A DNA stretch of 49,396 nt from Lysobacter sp. Root916 (GCF_001429785.1 NZ_LMJF01000001.1:135773-185168), one strand, 5' to 3'. Positions 15,463 through 24,642 are shown, numbered from the stretch's first letter. The notes: generated by a model not told the origin, from the letters alone. Numbers and translations: made by a program.

Positions 15463-16404
15463 CTACTCGGACAGGTTCTTGGCCTCGGCCGTCCCCAGCA
15501 ACTCCGGCTGCGAGACCGCGCGCGGGCGGCTGATCAGCGGGTGCACGAACACCGCCGACAGGATGATCGCCACGCCGACATAGAACAGGCCGCTGAGCTC
15601 GCGCTGTTCGCCCAGCAGGGCGATGGCGAGCACGATCGCGTACACCGGTTCCAGGTTGATCGCGAGCTGGGCCGCGAACGCGGTCATGTGGCGCAGCGCC
15701 ACCAGCGACAACGCGAACGGCAGCAGCGTGCACACCAGCGCCAGGATCACCAGCAGCACCGCGTCGCGCAGGCCCGGCAGCACCAGCAGATCGCCGGCGA
15801 AGGCCGGGAACAGCAGCGGCATCACCGGCGCCAGCACCGTCAGGGCGAGGGTGCCGGCGCCAAGCTCCAGCGCGGTCACGGTCAGCGGATCGCCGTGCTC
15901 GACCAGGCGCTTGTTGAGCGAGGAGAACAACGCCACCAGCAGCGCGGACACCGCGCCGACCGCGATCCCCGCGCGCATCTCGTGCGGCACGCCGCCCACC
16001 ACCAGGGCCACGCCCGGCAGCACCGCCACACCCAGCGCCAGTTCGCGCTTGGAGAACGGCCGTTTGGCCAGCTTGGGTTCGATCAAGGCGGTGAACACCG
16101 TCGCCAGCGCTATGCAGGTCGCGGCGACGGAGGCGTTGGCTAGCTTGATCGCGCCGTAGAAGGTCAGCCAATGCAGCGCCACCAGCACGCCGATGCCGGC
16201 GTAGGACCACAGCAGCCGCGCCGGCATCGCGCGCAGGCCGCGCCAGACCTTGGGCAGCAGGGCCAGCGCGACCACCACGATCAGCATGCGCGACCACACC
16301 AGTGGCAGCGCCGGCAGCGAGATCAGCTTGCCCAGGATCGCGGTGAAGCCCCACAGCAGCACGCAGAAGTGGATCTGGACTTGCGCCTTGGCGGTCGGGG
16401 TCAT
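15463..16404 (-). CDS. EamA-family (DMT) transporter
   Basis: 313 aa, ten hydrophobic helices in two EamA repeats (roughly 8-135 and 150-290). Each repeat ends with the conserved Pro-containing helix and an acidic residue (ALIEPKLAKR; NLEPVYAIVLAIALLGE). Family members export amino acids, metabolites or drugs; the substrate here is unknown. The start at 16404 directly precedes the first helix; upstream in-frame ATGs would add a long non-hydrophobic leader. It converges with the sirtuin gene. Confidence 0.9.
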   Translation of the reverse strand: MTPTAKAQVQIHFCVLLWGFTAILGKLISLPALPLVWSRMLIVVVALALLPKVWRGLRAMPARLLWSYAGIGVLVALHWLTFYGAIKLANASVAATCIALATVFTALIEPKLAKRPFSKRELALGVAVLPGVALVVGGVPHEMRAGIAVGAVSALLVALFSSLNKRLVEHGDPLTVTALELGAGTLALTVLAPVMPLLFPAFAGDLLVLPGLRDAVLLVILALVCTLLPFALSLVALRHMTAFAAQLAINLEPVYAIVLAIALLGEQRELSGLFYVGVAIILSAVFVHPLISRPRAVSQPELLGTAEAKNLSE

Positions 16405-16510
16405 CGGTTTCGCGGTCGTGGGGTGAGCCGTATTATCGCCCTTCGGCGCGGATGCGCCGCGGGCGCGCGCATGCGACGCTGCGCCGCACACCAGCGGAGA
16501 GCGCACGGCC

Positions 16511-17203
16511 ATGCCAGTCAGCGATACCCGTTCCGCGTCCGGCGTCGGCGCCGCCCCTCCGATCGGCCCGTCGGGGCGCGCCTTCGCCGCGCTGGTCGGC
16601 GCGGTCTCGCTGGCCTCCCTGGTCGGCCAGTACTGGCTGCTCATAGCCAACACCTGGGACACGGTGGGGCCGGCGTTCGCGACGGTGCGCTACCTGAGCT
16701 ACTTCACCATCCTCAGCAACCTGCTGGTCAGCGCGACCTGCGCGGTGGCGGTGTTCGGCGGCGGCTCGGGCCTGGCGCGTTGGCTGGCCAGCGCGCGCGT
16801 GCGCGGCGGGATCGCGCTGGCGATCGGGGTGACCGGCACGGTCTACGTCACCGTCCTGCGCCACCTCTGGCAGCCGCAGGGCGCGCAGTGGTGGGTCGAC
16901 AGCGGGCTGCACTACGCGACACCGGCGCTGTATCTGGCCTGGTGGCTGGCGGCGCTGCCGCACGGCGGCCTGGGCTGGCGCGATCTCGGGCGCTGGCTGT
17001 GGTTCCCGGCCTTGTACGTGGTCTGGGCCTTCCTGCGCGGGCAGGTCGTGCACGAGTACCCGTATCCGTTCCTGGACGTGGGCGCGCTGGGCTGGCCGGT
17101 GGTGCTGCGCAACTCGGTCGGAGTGCTGATCCTGTTCCTGGTCTTCGGTGCCGGTCTGCTCGGCGTCGACCGGCTGCTGGGGCGCCGGCGCGGGTCGGAC
17201 TGA
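16511..17203 (+). CDS. Pr6Pr family membrane protein
   Basis: 230 aa, six hydrophobic segments. RYLSYFTILSNLLVSATCAVA (about 60-80) and the C-terminal EYPYPFLDVGALGWPVVLRNSVGVL are the family's conserved blocks, related to the FAR-17a/AIG1 superfamily of intramembrane hydrolase-like proteins. The biochemical role of bacterial members is unknown. Divergent from the EamA gene with about 106 bp between starts. Confidence 0.88.
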   Translation: MPVSDTRSASGVGAAPPIGPSGRAFAALVGAVSLASLVGQYWLLIANTWDTVGPAFATVRYLSYFTILSNLLVSATCAVAVFGGGSGLARWLASARVRGGIALAIGVTGTVYVTVLRHLWQPQGAQWWVDSGLHYATPALYLAWWLAALPHGGLGWRDLGRWLWFPALYVVWAFLRGQVVHEYPYPFLDVGALGWPVVLRNSVGVLILFLVFGAGLLGVDRLLGRRRGSD

Positions 17204-17219
17204 GTCGGGCGGCCGCGTA

Positions 17220-17311
17220 TACCGGAACTGCTTTGCAGATTCTTAGCGGAATCTTTACGAATTTTGGCCATTCGGGGGCGAGTCGGCTTAGGCTAGGTGC
17301 CAATTCCGGTA
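17220..17311 (+). promoter_or_regulatory. Inverted repeat bracketing the TonB receptor 1 leader
   Basis: TACCGGAA (17220-17227) and TTCCGGTA (17304-17311) form a perfect 8-bp inverted repeat about 85 bp apart, the inner copy ending 15 bp before the ATG. A short GATTC-N6-GAATC lies between (17229-17250 area). It may be paired operator half-sites or a long-range hairpin that hides the ribosome site. Confidence 0.35.
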
Positions 17312-17326
17312 CCTGGGGTCAGGCCA

Positions 17327-19744
17327 ATGACGCAACACCGCACTCGTTTGTTCCGTGCCGTCCATTACGCGATCTGCCTGGCCGGCGGGCTCGCCGTCGC
17401 CGCGCCGGCCCTGGCCCAGGACGCGCAAACGCCGGCCGAGCCGGCCAGCGAGGCCAAAACTCTGGACACCGTGTCCGTGCTGGGCTCGCGCCGCAGCCAG
17501 CGCTCGTCCGACACCGCCTCGATCTCGCCGGTGGACGTGCTGCCGATGGCGCAGGCCACCGAGGAAGGCGCCCAGTTCGACCTGGCGCAGTCGCTGCAGT
17601 ACGCGGCGCCCTCGTTCAATTCCACCCGTCAGACCGGCGCCGACGGCGCCGACCTGATCGACTCGGCCGCGCTGCGCGGCCTGGGTTCGGACCAGACCCT
17701 GGTGCTGGTCAACGGCAAGCGCCACCACACCACCGCCCTGGTCAACCTGTTCGGCGCGCGCAATCGCGGCAACACCGGCACCGACCTCAACACCATCCCG
17801 CTGATGGCGATCGACAGCGTCGAGATCCTGCGCGACGGCGCCGCCGCCCAGTACGGCTCGGACGCGATCGCGGGCGTGATGAACATCGCCCTGAAGAAGC
17901 GCAAGGGCTGCGAAGCGGTGGCCGGCTGGGGCCAGTACTCGCGCGGCGACGGCGAGAACTGGCTGGCGTCGGGCTACTGCGGCGTCGGCCTGGGCACGGA
18001 CGGCGTGCTCGGCATCACCTTGGAGTATCAGGACCGCGGCCGTTCCGACCGCTCCGAGCCCAAGGGCAGCCCGCGCATCATCGGCGACTCCAAGATCCGC
18101 AATCAGACCTTGTTCCTCAACGGCGAAAAGCCGCTGACCGACAACGCGACCCTGTACTTCACCGCCGGCCTGCAGAACCGCGATGCGTCCTCGGCCGCGT
18201 TCGCGCGCGAGGGCATCGGTTCGGAAGACATCCCTTCGCGCAACTCCGAGGCGATGTATCCGAACGGTTTCGTGCCCTTCATCGACGGCGATCTGGAAGA
18301 CCGCTTCGGCACCGTCGGCCTGCGTTGGGGCATGGGCGAGTGGCAGGCCGATCTGTCGGCCACCTACGGCTACAACGAGCTGCGCTACGACATCAACCAC
18401 ACCCTCAACGCCTCGATCGCCAACCTCGACCTGCTCAACGGCGGCCGCGGCATCAGCGCGAGCAGCTTCGATGCGGGCGGTTTCTCGTTCCGGCAGAACA
18501 CCTACAACTTCGACGTCAGCCGCTACTACGACACGGTCTTCCACGGCTTCAACGCCGCCTTCGGCCTGGAACGTCGCGACGAGCGCTACAGCATCTTCGC
18601 CGGCGAGCCGGGCTCCTACATCGACGCCGACGGCGTCGGCGTGGGCGGCAACGCGGGCAGCCAGGGCTTCCCGGGCTTCCAGCCCAGCGACGCGGGCAGC
18701 CACGAGCGCGACAGCTGGGCCGCCTATGTCGACCTGGAAGCCGATTTCAGCGATCGCCTGACCACCGGCTTCGCCTTGCGCTACGAGGACTACAGCGACT
18801 TCGGCGACACCCTGACCGGCAAGCTCGCCGCCGGCTTCCGCGCCACCGACACCCTGATGCTGCGCGCCTCGGCCAGCACCGGCTTCCGCGCGCCATCGCT
18901 GCAGCAGAAGTACTTCTCCTCGACCATCACCGACTTCATCAACGGCGAACCGGTCGACGTGGTGATCGCGCCCAACGGCGGCACCATCGCCAACGCCGCG
19001 GGCCTGCCGCTGCTGAAGGACGAGACCTCGAAGAACTACACCCTCGGCCTGACCTGGTCGCCGACCGCGAACACCTCGTTCACGCTCGACGCCTATCGCA
19101 TCAACATCGACGACCGCATCGTGCTCAGCGGCCGCTTCGACACCAGCGATCCCACCATCGGCGCGATCCTGGATTCCCTGGGCGTGGGCCAGGCCCAGTT
19201 CTTCGTCAATTCGGTCGATACCAAGACCGAGGGCGTGGACCTGACCTTCAATCACGAGGCCGAATGGGGCGGCGGCAAGTTGGGCACCTTCGTCGCCCTC
19301 AATGTCAACCGCACCAAGGTCACCGGCATCCACGCGCCGCCCGCCCTGGTCGGGCGCGAGGACGTGCTGCTGTCCGAGCGCGAGCGCTTGTTCATCGAGC
19401 AGGGCGCGCCCAAGTCCAAGGCCGTGGTCGGCTTCGATTATTCGCGCGGCGCCTGGGAAGGCGACCTGAAGGTGATCTACTTCGGTGCGCAGACCCTGGG
19501 TACCTTCACCGGCACCGCCGGCGGCGTGCCCAACGCGCGTTACGAGGCCAAGACCTCGGCCGACGTCAGCGTGACCTACGCCTTCAGCGAGAACACCAAG
19601 CTCACCGTCGGCGGCGCCAACGTGTTCGACGTCAAGCCGACCCGTCAGGACCCGAACGAGACCGACAACGGCCACGTGTTCGACAGCGTGCAGTTCGGCC
19701 TCAACGGCGCGGCCTACTTCGTGAGGCTGTGGCACCGGTTTTAA
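17327..19744 (+). CDS. TonB-dependent outer-membrane receptor 1
   Basis: 805 aa. A signal peptide ends at about ALAQD (residue 31). A TonB-box-like DTVSVLG follows, then the plug domain (about 50-190) with LRGLGSDQTLVLVNGKRHHT and SVEILRDGAAAQYGSDAIAGVMN, and a 22-strand barrel ending in the aromatic ...FVRLWHRF. It should import a large or scarce nutrient using TonB-ExbBD energy; the ligand is unknown. It is not next to a FecIR-type system or a degradative operon, so context gives no hint. ATG at 17327 preferred over the upstream GTG because it places the basic n-region correctly. Confidence 0.94.
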   Translation: MTQHRTRLFRAVHYAICLAGGLAVAAPALAQDAQTPAEPASEAKTLDTVSVLGSRRSQRSSDTASISPVDVLPMAQATEEGAQFDLAQSLQYAAPSFNSTRQTGADGADLIDSAALRGLGSDQTLVLVNGKRHHTTALVNLFGARNRGNTGTDLNTIPLMAIDSVEILRDGAAAQYGSDAIAGVMNIALKKRKGCEAVAGWGQYSRGDGENWLASGYCGVGLGTDGVLGITLEYQDRGRSDRSEPKGSPRIIGDSKIRNQTLFLNGEKPLTDNATLYFTAGLQNRDASSAAFAREGIGSEDIPSRNSEAMYPNGFVPFIDGDLEDRFGTVGLRWGMGEWQADLSATYGYNELRYDINHTLNASIANLDLLNGGRGISASSFDAGGFSFRQNTYNFDVSRYYDTVFHGFNAAFGLERRDERYSIFAGEPGSYIDADGVGVGGNAGSQGFPGFQPSDAGSHERDSWAAYVDLEADFSDRLTTGFALRYEDYSDFGDTLTGKLAAGFRATDTLMLRASASTGFRAPSLQQKYFSSTITDFINGEPVDVVIAPNGGTIANAAGLPLLKDETSKNYTLGLTWSPTANTSFTLDAYRINIDDRIVLSGRFDTSDPTIGAILDSLGVGQAQFFVNSVDTKTEGVDLTFNHEAEWGGGKLGTFVALNVNRTKVTGIHAPPALVGREDVLLSERERLFIEQGAPKSKAVVGFDYSRGAWEGDLKVIYFGAQTLGTFTGTAGGVPNARYEAKTSADVSVTYAFSENTKLTVGGANVFDVKPTRQDPNETDNGHVFDSVQFGLNGAAYFVRLWHRF

Positions 19745-19828
19745 TAGGCATGGTCTGATCGGCAGGGTCCGGTCGGCATGCGCCGATCGGTCCCGATCGG
19801 CGCAATTCCGGGGCGCCGGCCGGCGTAT

Positions 19829-19854
19829 CCTTCCGACGTTCGCGTCGGAAGGAG
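19829..19854 (+). promoter_or_regulatory. UUCG hairpin covering the ribosome site of the TfoX-domain gene
   Basis: CCTTCCGACG-TTCG-CGTCGGAAGG is a perfect 10-bp stem with the very stable UUCG tetraloop (19829-19852). The Shine-Dalgarno AAGGAG (19849-19854) shares its first four bases with the 3' arm, and the ATG is at 19865. In mRNA this would hinder ribosome binding unless opened. No U-run follows, so it is not a terminator for the upstream receptor. Confidence 0.6.
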
Positions 19855-19864
19855 CGCAGCAGGC

Positions 19865-20233
19865 ATGAGCAACGACTATCTCGATTATCTGCGCGACTTG
19901 ATGGCCGGCTTCGGCACGGTCACGTCGCGGCGCATGTTCGGCGGGCATGGCTTGTACCGCGACGGCGTGATCTTCGCCTTGGTCGACGACGACGCGCTGT
20001 ACGTCAAGGTCGACGACGTCAGCCGCGCGCAGTTCGAGGCCGCGGGCTGCGCGGCGTTCGTTTATCACAAGCAGAAGGAACTCGTCGCGCTGAGCTATTG
20101 GTCGGTGCCGGAGTCGGCGCTGGATTCGGCCGAGGAACTGCGGCCGTGGCTGGACCTGGCCTACGCCGCCGCCTTGCGCAAGGCGAATGCGCCGACGAAG
20201 AAGAAGCCGCGCGCGAAGCGTCCGGCTAGGTAG
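19865..20233 (+). CDS. TfoX N-terminal domain protein
   Basis: 122 aa. Residues about 1-95 match the TfoX/Sxy N-terminal domain: YLDYLRDLMAGFGTVTSRRMFGGHGLYRDG is the signature region. The C-terminal TfoX domain of full-length competence regulators is missing; instead there is a basic Lys/Arg tail (KKKPRAKRPAR). Short TfoX-N proteins are common and mostly uncharacterised, so a competence role is not assured. Monocistronic, followed by repeats. Confidence 0.88.
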   Translation: MSNDYLDYLRDLMAGFGTVTSRRMFGGHGLYRDGVIFALVDDDALYVKVDDVSRAQFEAAGCAAFVYHKQKELVALSYWSVPESALDSAEELRPWLDLAYAAALRKANAPTKKKPRAKRPAR

Positions 20234-20259
20234 CGTCAAGGATCGTTCGCGCCTGCCAT

Positions 20260-20700
20260 GGGGTAGGGGCGGCGTGAGCCGCGACCGCGTATTCGCGCTT
20301 GCGACGAGACCAACGACGGCGAGTGGGTTCCGGGTCGCGGCTTGCGCCGCTCCTACAGGGAGTTGGGCGGCAATCTCGCGAGCTTGGGGCGTTGCTTTGG
20401 GGTAGGAGCGGCGTAAGCCGCGACCGCGCCTGCATGGCTGCGACGAAACCTTCGATGGCGGGTGTGGTTTCAATCGCGGCTCACGCCGCTCCCACAGGAA
20501 GCTGGACGCGGCGATCTCGCGAGCTTGGGGCGTGGCCTTGGGGTAGGAGCGGCGTAAGCCGCGACCGCGCATCGCGCCTGCGACGAAACCGGCGATGGCA
20601 CGTGGGGTCCGATCGCGGCTCACGCCGCTCCCACAGGAAGCTGGGCGTGGCGGTCTCGCGAGCTTGGGGCCTGGTCTTGGGGTAGAAGCGAGATGCGGCG
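20260..20700. repeat. Tandem ~140-bp REP-like units
   Basis: Units begin with GGGGTAG at 20260, 20399, 20540 and 20679 (spacing 139, 141 and 139 bp; the last is truncated against the LysR gene). Each has a head GGTAGGAGCGGCGTAAGCCG and, about 70 bp on, an inverted tail GCGGCTCACGCCGCTCC followed by CACAGG, so each unit is an inverted pair like a BIME. Such GTAGGAGCGGC repeats are common in Xanthomonadaceae. The 475 bp between genes hold only these; no REP-associated transposase lies nearby. Open frames across them are repeat artefacts. Confidence 0.85.
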
Positions 20701-20708
20701 ACGCGGCC

Positions 20709-21593
20709 TCAGTCCTTCTCCACCGCCAGCAGCCACTCCAGAAACAAGCGCGCCGAGGCGCGCAGGCGGCGGTGCGCGGGGTAGACCGCGTAATAACCCC
20801 AGCGCGCCTTGATTGCCGGGCCCGGCAGGCGCACCAACTGGCCCGAGGCCAGGTACGGCACCGCCACTTGCTGGCGCGCCAGCGCGGCGCCCAGGCCGTG
20901 GACCGCGGCGGCCAGCGCGTCGGTGGTGTCGCTGAAGCTGTAGCGTTCGTCCAACTTGACGCCGTGTACTTCCGCGCCGCGGAACCAGTCGTGCCAGCCT
21001 TGGCGTGCGTGGTCGGAGATCAGCGGCAGGCGCGCGACATGCGCTGCCTCGTCCAGTTCGGACACGCCGGGCAGCTGGGGCGAGGCGACCGGGAACAGGT
21101 AGTCGTCCATCAGGTGATGCGCGGTCAGGCCGGGCCAGTGGCCGGGGCCGTGGCGGATGCCCAGGTCGGGGCCGCCTTCGTCGAACCGGGTCAGCGCGAT
21201 CTCGGTGTCCACGCTCAAGCGCAGTTGCGGATGCGCGGCGACGAACGAGGGCAGGCGCGGCAGCAGCCAGGTGTAGGCCAGCGAGTGCAGGGTGGTGATG
21301 CGCACTTTGTCGTGCTCGGCGCGCGCGACCCGCAGGCTGCGCAGCACGCCTTCCATGTCGGCCATGGCCGAACCCGCGGCGTCGGCGAGCTGGCGGCCTT
21401 CGGCGGTCAGCGAAACCCCGCGCGCATGGCGCTGGAACAGGCTGACTTCCAGCCGCGCCTCGAGTTTGCGCACGTGGTGGCTGACCGCGCTGGCGGTCAG
21501 GTGCAGCTCTTCGGCGGCATGGGCGAAATTCTGGTGACGGGCGGCGGCTTCGAACGCCGCCAGCGCCGGCAGCAAGTCGGAACGCAGGGCCAT
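20709..21593 (-). CDS. LysR-family transcriptional regulator (GcvA-like)
   Basis: 294 aa. Helix-turn-helix at about residues 8-65 (PALAAFEAAARHQNFAHAAEEL, LTASAVSHHVRKLE), then the two-lobed effector domain to the end, with the GIRHGPGHWPGL segment typical of GcvA-type members. GAGG lies 6 nt before the ATG. It is divergent from the EamA exporter and cyclase pair at 21837-23658, which is the likely target. Effector unknown. Confidence 0.93.
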   Translation of the reverse strand: MALRSDLLPALAAFEAAARHQNFAHAAEELHLTASAVSHHVRKLEARLEVSLFQRHARGVSLTAEGRQLADAAGSAMADMEGVLRSLRVARAEHDKVRITTLHSLAYTWLLPRLPSFVAAHPQLRLSVDTEIALTRFDEGGPDLGIRHGPGHWPGLTAHHLMDDYLFPVASPQLPGVSELDEAAHVARLPLISDHARQGWHDWFRGAEVHGVKLDERYSFSDTTDALAAAVHGLGAALARQQVAVPYLASGQLVRLPGPAIKARWGYYAVYPAHRRLRASARLFLEWLLAVEKD

Positions 21594-21836
21594 GGTTAGC
21601 CTCAAATCCTGTTTGTGCCTGACCTCCAAAGTATGCGCTTGTGATGGCGATACGGGTGAGGACAATGGTCTCAGCCAGCAATTTGGCTGTTGCCCGGGCC
21701 GGCCGCGGTGGCACGGTGCGGCGGGACCGCCTGGCGGCTCCGCAGGCATCCCCGTACCGGCCTTACCCGGCCTGCATCGATCAGTTTCGGCATTCGAACC
21801 ACGCGCACCTCCCTCCGCCCCCACGCGAGCCCCGTC

Positions 21837-22733
21837 ATGCCTTCCATCGACACCGCCGTCTCCTTGCCGACCCCCGCGACGCGGGCCTGGCTGACCCCGC
21901 TGGAACTGGGCGTGCTGGGCGCGATCTGGGGCGCCTCGTTCCTGTTCATGCGCATCGCCGTCCAAGACTTCGGCGCGATGCCGCTGGTCGAAGTGCGACT
22001 GGCCCTGGGTTCGCTGGTGCTGCTGCCGTTTCTGTGGCGCTCGCGCGCGCAGTTCCCGGCCAGGATCTGGCCGAAGATCGCCTTGATCGGCGCGATCAAT
22101 TCGGCGGTGCCCTTCATGCTGTTCGCCTGGGCCGCGCAGCGCGCGCCGGCCGGCATCGGCGCGATCGCCAATGCGATGACGGTGCTGTTCACCGCGCTGG
22201 TCGGGTTTTTGTTCTTCGGCGAGAAGATCGGCGCGCGCCGCAGCGTGGCCTTGCTGGTCGGCTTCGCTGGCGTGGTGGTGCTGGCCAGCGGCAAGACCGC
22301 GGGCGCCAGCATCAGCTGGGCGGTGGCGGCCGGTGCGGGTGCGGCCTTCCTCTACGGCATCGGCATCAACCTGGTGCGCCGTCATCTCAGTGGCCTGCCG
22401 CCGGCGGCGGTCGCTTCGGCCACGCTCGGTTCCGCGGCGCTGCTGACCCTGCCGTTCGCGCTCAGCAGCTGGCCCACGCACGACATCCCGATGAAGTCCT
22501 GGTTCTCGGCGGCGATGCTGGGCGTGCTCTGCACCGGCGCGGCCTTCGTCATGTACTACCGCTTGATCGCGCGCATCGGCGCCAACCGCGCGTCCACCGT
22601 GACGTATCTGATCCCGGTGTTCGGCGTGGCCTGGGCCTGGATGCTGCTGGACGAGCCGCTGACCCTGACCATGGGCATCGCCGGCGCGATGATTCTGGGC
22701 AGCGTCGCGATCAGCCAGCGCAGCGCGCGCTGA
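21837..22733 (+). CDS. EamA-family (DMT) transporter
   Basis: 298 aa with ten helices. GAIWGASFLFMRIAV in helix 1, and the paired EamA repeats ending in FFGEKIGARR and LLDEPLTLTMGIAGAMILG, are classical for the RhaT/YdcZ-like exporters. Divergent from a LysR regulator and 13 bp before a cyclase-family gene on the same strand, so exporter and enzyme likely form an operon that clears a common metabolite (inference). Confidence 0.92.
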   Translation: MPSIDTAVSLPTPATRAWLTPLELGVLGAIWGASFLFMRIAVQDFGAMPLVEVRLALGSLVLLPFLWRSRAQFPARIWPKIALIGAINSAVPFMLFAWAAQRAPAGIGAIANAMTVLFTALVGFLFFGEKIGARRSVALLVGFAGVVVLASGKTAGASISWAVAAGAGAAFLYGIGINLVRRHLSGLPPAAVASATLGSAALLTLPFALSSWPTHDIPMKSWFSAAMLGVLCTGAAFVMYYRLIARIGANRASTVTYLIPVFGVAWAWMLLDEPLTLTMGIAGAMILGSVAISQRSAR

Positions 22734-22746
22734 GGGAGCCTGGGAC

Positions 22747-23658
22747 ATGAACGACAGCCACCGCGATCCCGTGCAGCACCGCGTCCGCTTCGATTTCGAA
22801 ATCGAGTTCACCAACGGCGGCGGCATCCAGGGCCAGGATTTCCGCCTCGACATCGACGGCGACCACATCGCCGACGCCGCCCTGGTCGATTACATCGTGC
22901 AGGATCTGCGCCTGCTGATGGTCGGCCAGGCGCGCATCCTCAACAAGGCGATCATCGTCGAGGCGCACAAGCGCAAGACCGATGCGGCCGATCCGGGGCG
23001 GCGTATCTACGTCGACCTCAGCCACACCATCGAAGACGGTTTGGTGACCTATCCGGGCATGCCTGCCGCGCGCGTGTGCGACTACCTCAGCCGCGAGGCC
23101 TCGCGGGCGATTTACGAGGAAGGCACCGAGTTCCAGATCGCGCGCATCGAGATGGTCGCCAACACCGGCACCTACATCGATTGCCCCTCGCACCGTTATG
23201 CGCACGGCCACGATCTGTCCGAGCTCAAGCCCGAGGCCTGCGCGGATCTGGAGGGCATCGTGGTGCGCGCCGACCATCGCCAGGTCAACGCGATCGACGC
23301 GTCCTGGTTCCGCGACAAGGAATTGCGCGGACGCGCCGTACTCGTGCACACCGGTTGGGACGCGCATTGGGCCGATCCCGCCTACGCGGTCGGGCATCCG
23401 TTCCTGACCGAGGACGCGGCGGTGTATCTGCGCGAGTGCGGGGTCAAGCTGGTCGGCATCGATTCGATGAACATCGACGACACCCGCGGCCGCGCGCGAC
23501 CGGTGCACAGCACCTTGCTGGGCGCCGACATCCTGATCGTCGAGCACCTGCGCAATCTGGCCGCGCTGCCGGACGAGGGCTTCCGTTTCAGCGCGGTGCC
23601 GCCCAAGGTGCGCGGCGCCGGTACCTTCCCGGTGCGCGCGCTGGCGCGGTTGGACTAG
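22747..23658 (+). CDS. Cyclase-family (kynurenine formamidase-like) hydrolase with N-terminal extension
   Basis: 303 aa. Residues 1-78 form an extra domain (FDFEIEFTNGGGIQGQDFRL ... RILNKAIIVEAHKRK) that I do not recognise. Residues about 85-300 are the cyclase/KynB-like fold. The metal motif HxGTHxDxPxH appears as NTGTYIDCPSH: the two first histidines are Asn and Tyr, while Asp and the last His remain, as in a divergent subfamily, so metal use and activity are uncertain. GGGAG precedes the ATG. Its stop abuts the stop of the convergent LysR gene with no bases between. Confidence 0.88.
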   Translation: MNDSHRDPVQHRVRFDFEIEFTNGGGIQGQDFRLDIDGDHIADAALVDYIVQDLRLLMVGQARILNKAIIVEAHKRKTDAADPGRRIYVDLSHTIEDGLVTYPGMPAARVCDYLSREASRAIYEEGTEFQIARIEMVANTGTYIDCPSHRYAHGHDLSELKPEACADLEGIVVRADHRQVNAIDASWFRDKELRGRAVLVHTGWDAHWADPAYAVGHPFLTEDAAVYLRECGVKLVGIDSMNIDDTRGRARPVHSTLLGADILIVEHLRNLAALPDEGFRFSAVPPKVRGAGTFPVRALARLD

Positions 23659-24561
23659 TCACTCGGCCAGATAGGCCTGCAAGGCGGCGATCGCCAGTCG
23701 CACCTTGGCCGGTTGCGAATCGCGCTGGGCGGTCACCGCGTACACGCCCAGCGGTGCCATCGACCACTCCGGCAGCACCCGCAGCGCGCGGCCGTCGGCC
23801 AGCAGCGGCGCCGCGTCGGGGCCGGGCAGGCGCATGATGCCCAGGCCTTGCAGCATCATCTGTTTCAGGGCCTCAGCGCTGTTGCCGACGATGCGTCCGC
23901 CCACGCGCACCCGCCGCATCGGCTCGCCGGGGCGGTGCAGTTCCACGTATTCGGGCTGATTGATCACGCTCAGGATCAGCATCGGGTGCTGGCCCAGCTC
24001 TTCCGGCGTGCGCGGCAGCCCGTGCGCCTGCGCGTAGGCGGGCGTGGTCGCGAGCAGATAGTTCCACTCGGCCAGGCGGCGTGCGACCAGGTTGGAGTCG
24101 ACCAGCCGGCCCACGCGCACCGCCAGATCGATGCGCTCGCCGATCAGATCGATCTGGCGATCCTCGGCGAACAGGCGCAGCGACAACGCCGGATGCGCGC
24201 GCAACAAGGGCGCCAACGCGCCGGCGAGATGGCTGGCGAAACCCGCCGGCACCGCCACCCGCAACTCGCCGCGCGGTTCGTCGCGCAGATCGCCGAGCCG
24301 GCGCTCGGCCGCGCGCGCGGCGTGCAGCATGCCCGCGCAATCCTCGTAGTAGGCCTGCCCGGCCTCGGTGGTGGTGAGCTTGCGGGTGGAGCGGTGCAGC
24401 AGGACCACGCCGATCTCTTCTTCCAGCCGCCGCAACTGCTGGCTCACCGCCGACGGGGTCATGTCCAGCTCCCGCGCGGCCGCGCTCATCGAGCCCAGCT
24501 CGACCACGCGGGCGTACAGGGCCATACGCTTGAGGCGGTCTATCGTGAAGTCTAGCTTCAT
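23659..24561 (-). CDS. LysR-family transcriptional regulator (CrgA/DhfA-like group)
   Basis: 300 aa. The DNA-binding domain (about 10-68: MALYARVVELGSMSAAAREL, MTPSAVSQQLRRLEEEIG) is followed by the effector domain with RGELRVAVPAGFASHLAGAL and IDLAVRVGRLVDSNLVARRL, the pattern of the large group that often controls an adjacent oxidoreductase. It is divergent from the NAD(P)-binding oxidoreductase at 24643, with 81 bp between the starts. Convergent and abutting with the cyclase gene. Confidence 0.93.
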   Translation of the reverse strand: MKLDFTIDRLKRMALYARVVELGSMSAAARELDMTPSAVSQQLRRLEEEIGVVLLHRSTRKLTTTEAGQAYYEDCAGMLHAARAAERRLGDLRDEPRGELRVAVPAGFASHLAGALAPLLRAHPALSLRLFAEDRQIDLIGERIDLAVRVGRLVDSNLVARRLAEWNYLLATTPAYAQAHGLPRTPEELGQHPMLILSVINQPEYVELHRPGEPMRRVRVGGRIVGNSAEALKQMMLQGLGIMRLPGPDAAPLLADGRALRVLPEWSMAPLGVYAVTAQRDSQPAKVRLAIAALQAYLAE

Positions 24562-24642
24562 AGTTCTAGTCCATATACGCGTCTTATCGGGCGATCTTGC
24601 AGTGGGAATACTAGCGCCACCTAACCCCAACGGAGCATTCCC

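Noticed and set aside
16171-20623. Two very long open frames (1195 codons plus strand, 1111 codons minus strand) over TonB receptor 1
   Set aside because: Both are out of phase with a complete receptor that has a signal peptide, plug and barrel end; their products are low complexity and match no family.
20260-20700. CRISPR array
   Set aside because: Repeat units are ~140 bp with internal palindromes and similar interior sequence; there are no short unique spacers and no cas genes.
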